From the NCBI RefSeq assembly GCF_024679095.1, contig NW_026111625.1:215001-279000 (forward strand): DNA of 64,000 nucleotides, given 5' to 3'. The notes under the pieces were generated by a model. It had not been told where the DNA came from. It did no database searches and saw only the letters and a program-made list of their open reading frames with translations. Shown piece after piece: positions 62,531 through 64,000 of the stretch. This stretch comes from Eriocheir sinensis. Its lineage: Eukaryota > Arthropoda > Malacostraca > Decapoda > Varunidae. Within the stretch, counting starts at the first letter, position 1, and each line of letters opens with the position of its first letter. The translations under genes and the position numbers were made by a program.

Positions 62531-62654
62531 TCAGAGCACCACCAATGGCAGGAGGTTGCCGAGGGAGTGTCTGAGGGCTTGGCGGTCCAGACGGTGCAGT
62601 GGGTCTAGTTCCAGGTCCCAGATGGTGCGGCCAGATGGCTCGTGTTCACCACTG
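62531..62654 (-). CDS. Terminal exon of an unidentified minus-strand gene
   Basis: Strong 3' splice site: a branch-like cgctaag, pyrimidine tract and tattcttccag immediately before 62,654. The exon completes a codon with one base, then encodes 40 residues, SGEHEPSGRTIWDLELDPLH through RLDRQALRHSLGNLLPLVVL, and ends in TGA (62,531-62,533). The C-terminus is helical and hydrophobic (LGNLLPLVVL); the first half is acidic with conserved-looking WDLELDPLHRLDR. I do not recognise the family. Upstream exons must lie at higher coordinates; none was confidently found before 64,000. A minus-strand aataaa at about 62,066-62,071 could serve as polyadenylation signal, giving a 3' UTR of about 0.5 kb. Confidence 0.65.
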
Positions 62655-62931
62655 CTGGAAGAATAAAAGGGGGAACTTAGCGTTTGTGCACTTCATGGTT
62701 ATCAGTTGATAGATGCACCTAACATCATCATAGCCAATCCAGGATTCAGTATGTTTCCTAACTAGCAGGCGGAAATGTTATAATTGTATTTTGTAAAGAA
62801 TCCTTATAACCAAAAAACAACTAAAATTATGAGTATTCTTTTTCTTGAACAGAACATTGAATAAACAACAGAACAATGACATGAAAATACGTCCATATCT
62901 TATACGACAACAGTGGCCCGAGGCGCGGCCC

Positions 62932-63289
62932 AGTGTGGTGCTGAGTCTCGTCCCCTTGATTTGGTTTGTTGCATCCTGATCTGTGCATCGCGGAACCCAA
63001 TCTTTACTGTCACAGAGTACCTAAGTGAAGAATCTAAGTGGAGAGAAGTATCAAGGACTTACAAAGCAATGCAAAGCAGAGCAGGTCAAAAGAAGAGTGA
63101 CTTGATATCCTAGTTACATATATACATACATCATCATTTACTTTTATAAAAATATAAATTAACTTGGGTGGAACAGATCCCGACAAGCAGTCGACAAAAG
63201 ACACAATACCGTGTTGAAATTCATCCATCCTGTGTATGTAAACAAAGCCCGGACAAACCAAGCCAGGGGGACGAGACTCAACGCCACAC
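62932..63289. repeat. Spaced inverted repeat, about 37-bp arms
   Basis: The left arm (62,933-62,969), reading gtgtggtgctgagtctcgtc onward, and right arm (63,253-63,289) are inverted copies with about 32 of 37 positions matching. The 283-bp interior is unique. Could be the ends of a small element or two opposed copies of a dispersed repeat. Confidence 0.6.
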
Positions 63290-63299
63290 CGGCGCCAAA

Positions 63300-64000
63300 A
63301 CACCAGCGCCAGGGTACTGGCCCTGCGACCTGACCAGCCCCTGGAAACACTGTAGAAGAAGCCAAGCCAGCAGAGCAGAGAGGGTGTAAAGGATTAGATA
63401 ATTATGGGTCTGGGTGTACTTGGGAAGGTCTATTTCTTGTCCATTGCTTCAAGTGTTGAGCAAACACGAATGTTTTGTTCCTCTCCATCCCACGCCTCTT
63501 TTACATCTGTTTCCACATAATTTTCAGCTCCATCCCTGTGTTTCACAGGAGGGGAATGTCGCCCAGCCCTTCACACCACTCATGTATGGGTATTGGTCTA
63601 GATTCTTCCATGACGCAGGCTTGCAGTCAGCAAGAGCACATGTATGTACAGGCATGTTCCTATCACTCTCACAGACTTGAAATTCCCGCGTGATGATTTT
63701 GTACGTCTGACAGCAACGCAAGCCATTGTTGTGGGAATCAGATTCCTTAAATATGTATATTTTTACTGCACAAAGCAGGTGATGTCACTTATTGTGACCG
63801 TGAGCTTTCATATTTATCTATTTGTGTATATTTCATGGAGGCAAAACTTACATTACTACTTTCAATCTTACAAGTGACACGAATTTGTGACTGTTTATAA
63901 CAATAGAATTTCACTCAATTAAGTGAATCAGACACCACAGAAATATTACCAGTGTGTGTATGAATGAATACAATGATAAGCACATACTTTGATTTAACTC
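63300..64000. other. Unique DNA at the window edge; nothing recognised
   Basis: AT-rich toward the end, with short overlapping frames on both strands. No exon of the gene ending at 62,531 was identified here. Confidence 0.4.

Overview
This is eukaryotic, metazoan DNA. Dinucleotide and trinucleotide microsatellites cover a remarkable share of it: (CA)n, (TC)n, (TCC)n and polypurine/polypyrimidine tracts. Many minisatellites, degraded CR1/Jockey-type non-LTR retrotransposons and TTAA-targeting piggyBac-like MITEs are also present. With GT-AG introns of up to 21 kb, this fits a decapod crustacean, probably a crab. That identification is an inference, not something the sequence proves. I found no rRNA, convincing tRNA, CRISPR or prokaryotic gene structure.

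Protein-coding content. The clearest gene is a multi-PDZ scaffold gene on the minus strand, spread over about 27.5 kb. Exon-like blocks lie at 42,192-42,500, 41,218-41,326, 39,236-40,994, 36,244-37,438 and 14,974-15,106. Two PDZ domains can be followed across exon junctions: PDZ-A across the 37,439-39,235 intron and PDZ-B across a 21-kb intron (15,107-36,243). Splice sites and phases match at these PDZ junctions. Several exons, however, carry apparent frameshifts and stops, so the locus is either a decaying copy or has uncorrected indels. A second minus-strand gene contributes a clean terminal exon at 62,531-62,654, encoding 40 C-terminal residues that I do not recognise.

Layout. 1-14.9 kb is microsatellites, minisatellites and unique noncoding DNA. 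15-36 kb is the giant PDZ intron, holding many tandem repeats, one complete MITE and a 355-unit perfect (CA)n tract. 36-42.5 kb is the 5' exon cluster. 43.2-49.3 kb holds three truncated reverse-transcriptase elements, the last two embedded in a compound satellite made of (CT)n tracts separated by a 28-bp spacer. 50-58 kb is a run of unrelated tandem arrays (59, 153, 145 and 75 bp). 51.6-62 kb holds four more copies of one TTAA/CCCGG MITE family, one with a second MITE family nested at its internal TTAA. 62-64 kb has the terminal exon and a spaced inverted repeat.

The most interesting items are the nested TTAA MITEs with a 35-bp VNTR built on their own terminal sequence, the (CT)n-spacer satellite, the (UG)n tracts sitting at both ends of a PDZ intron, and the patchwork reading frame of the PDZ gene.
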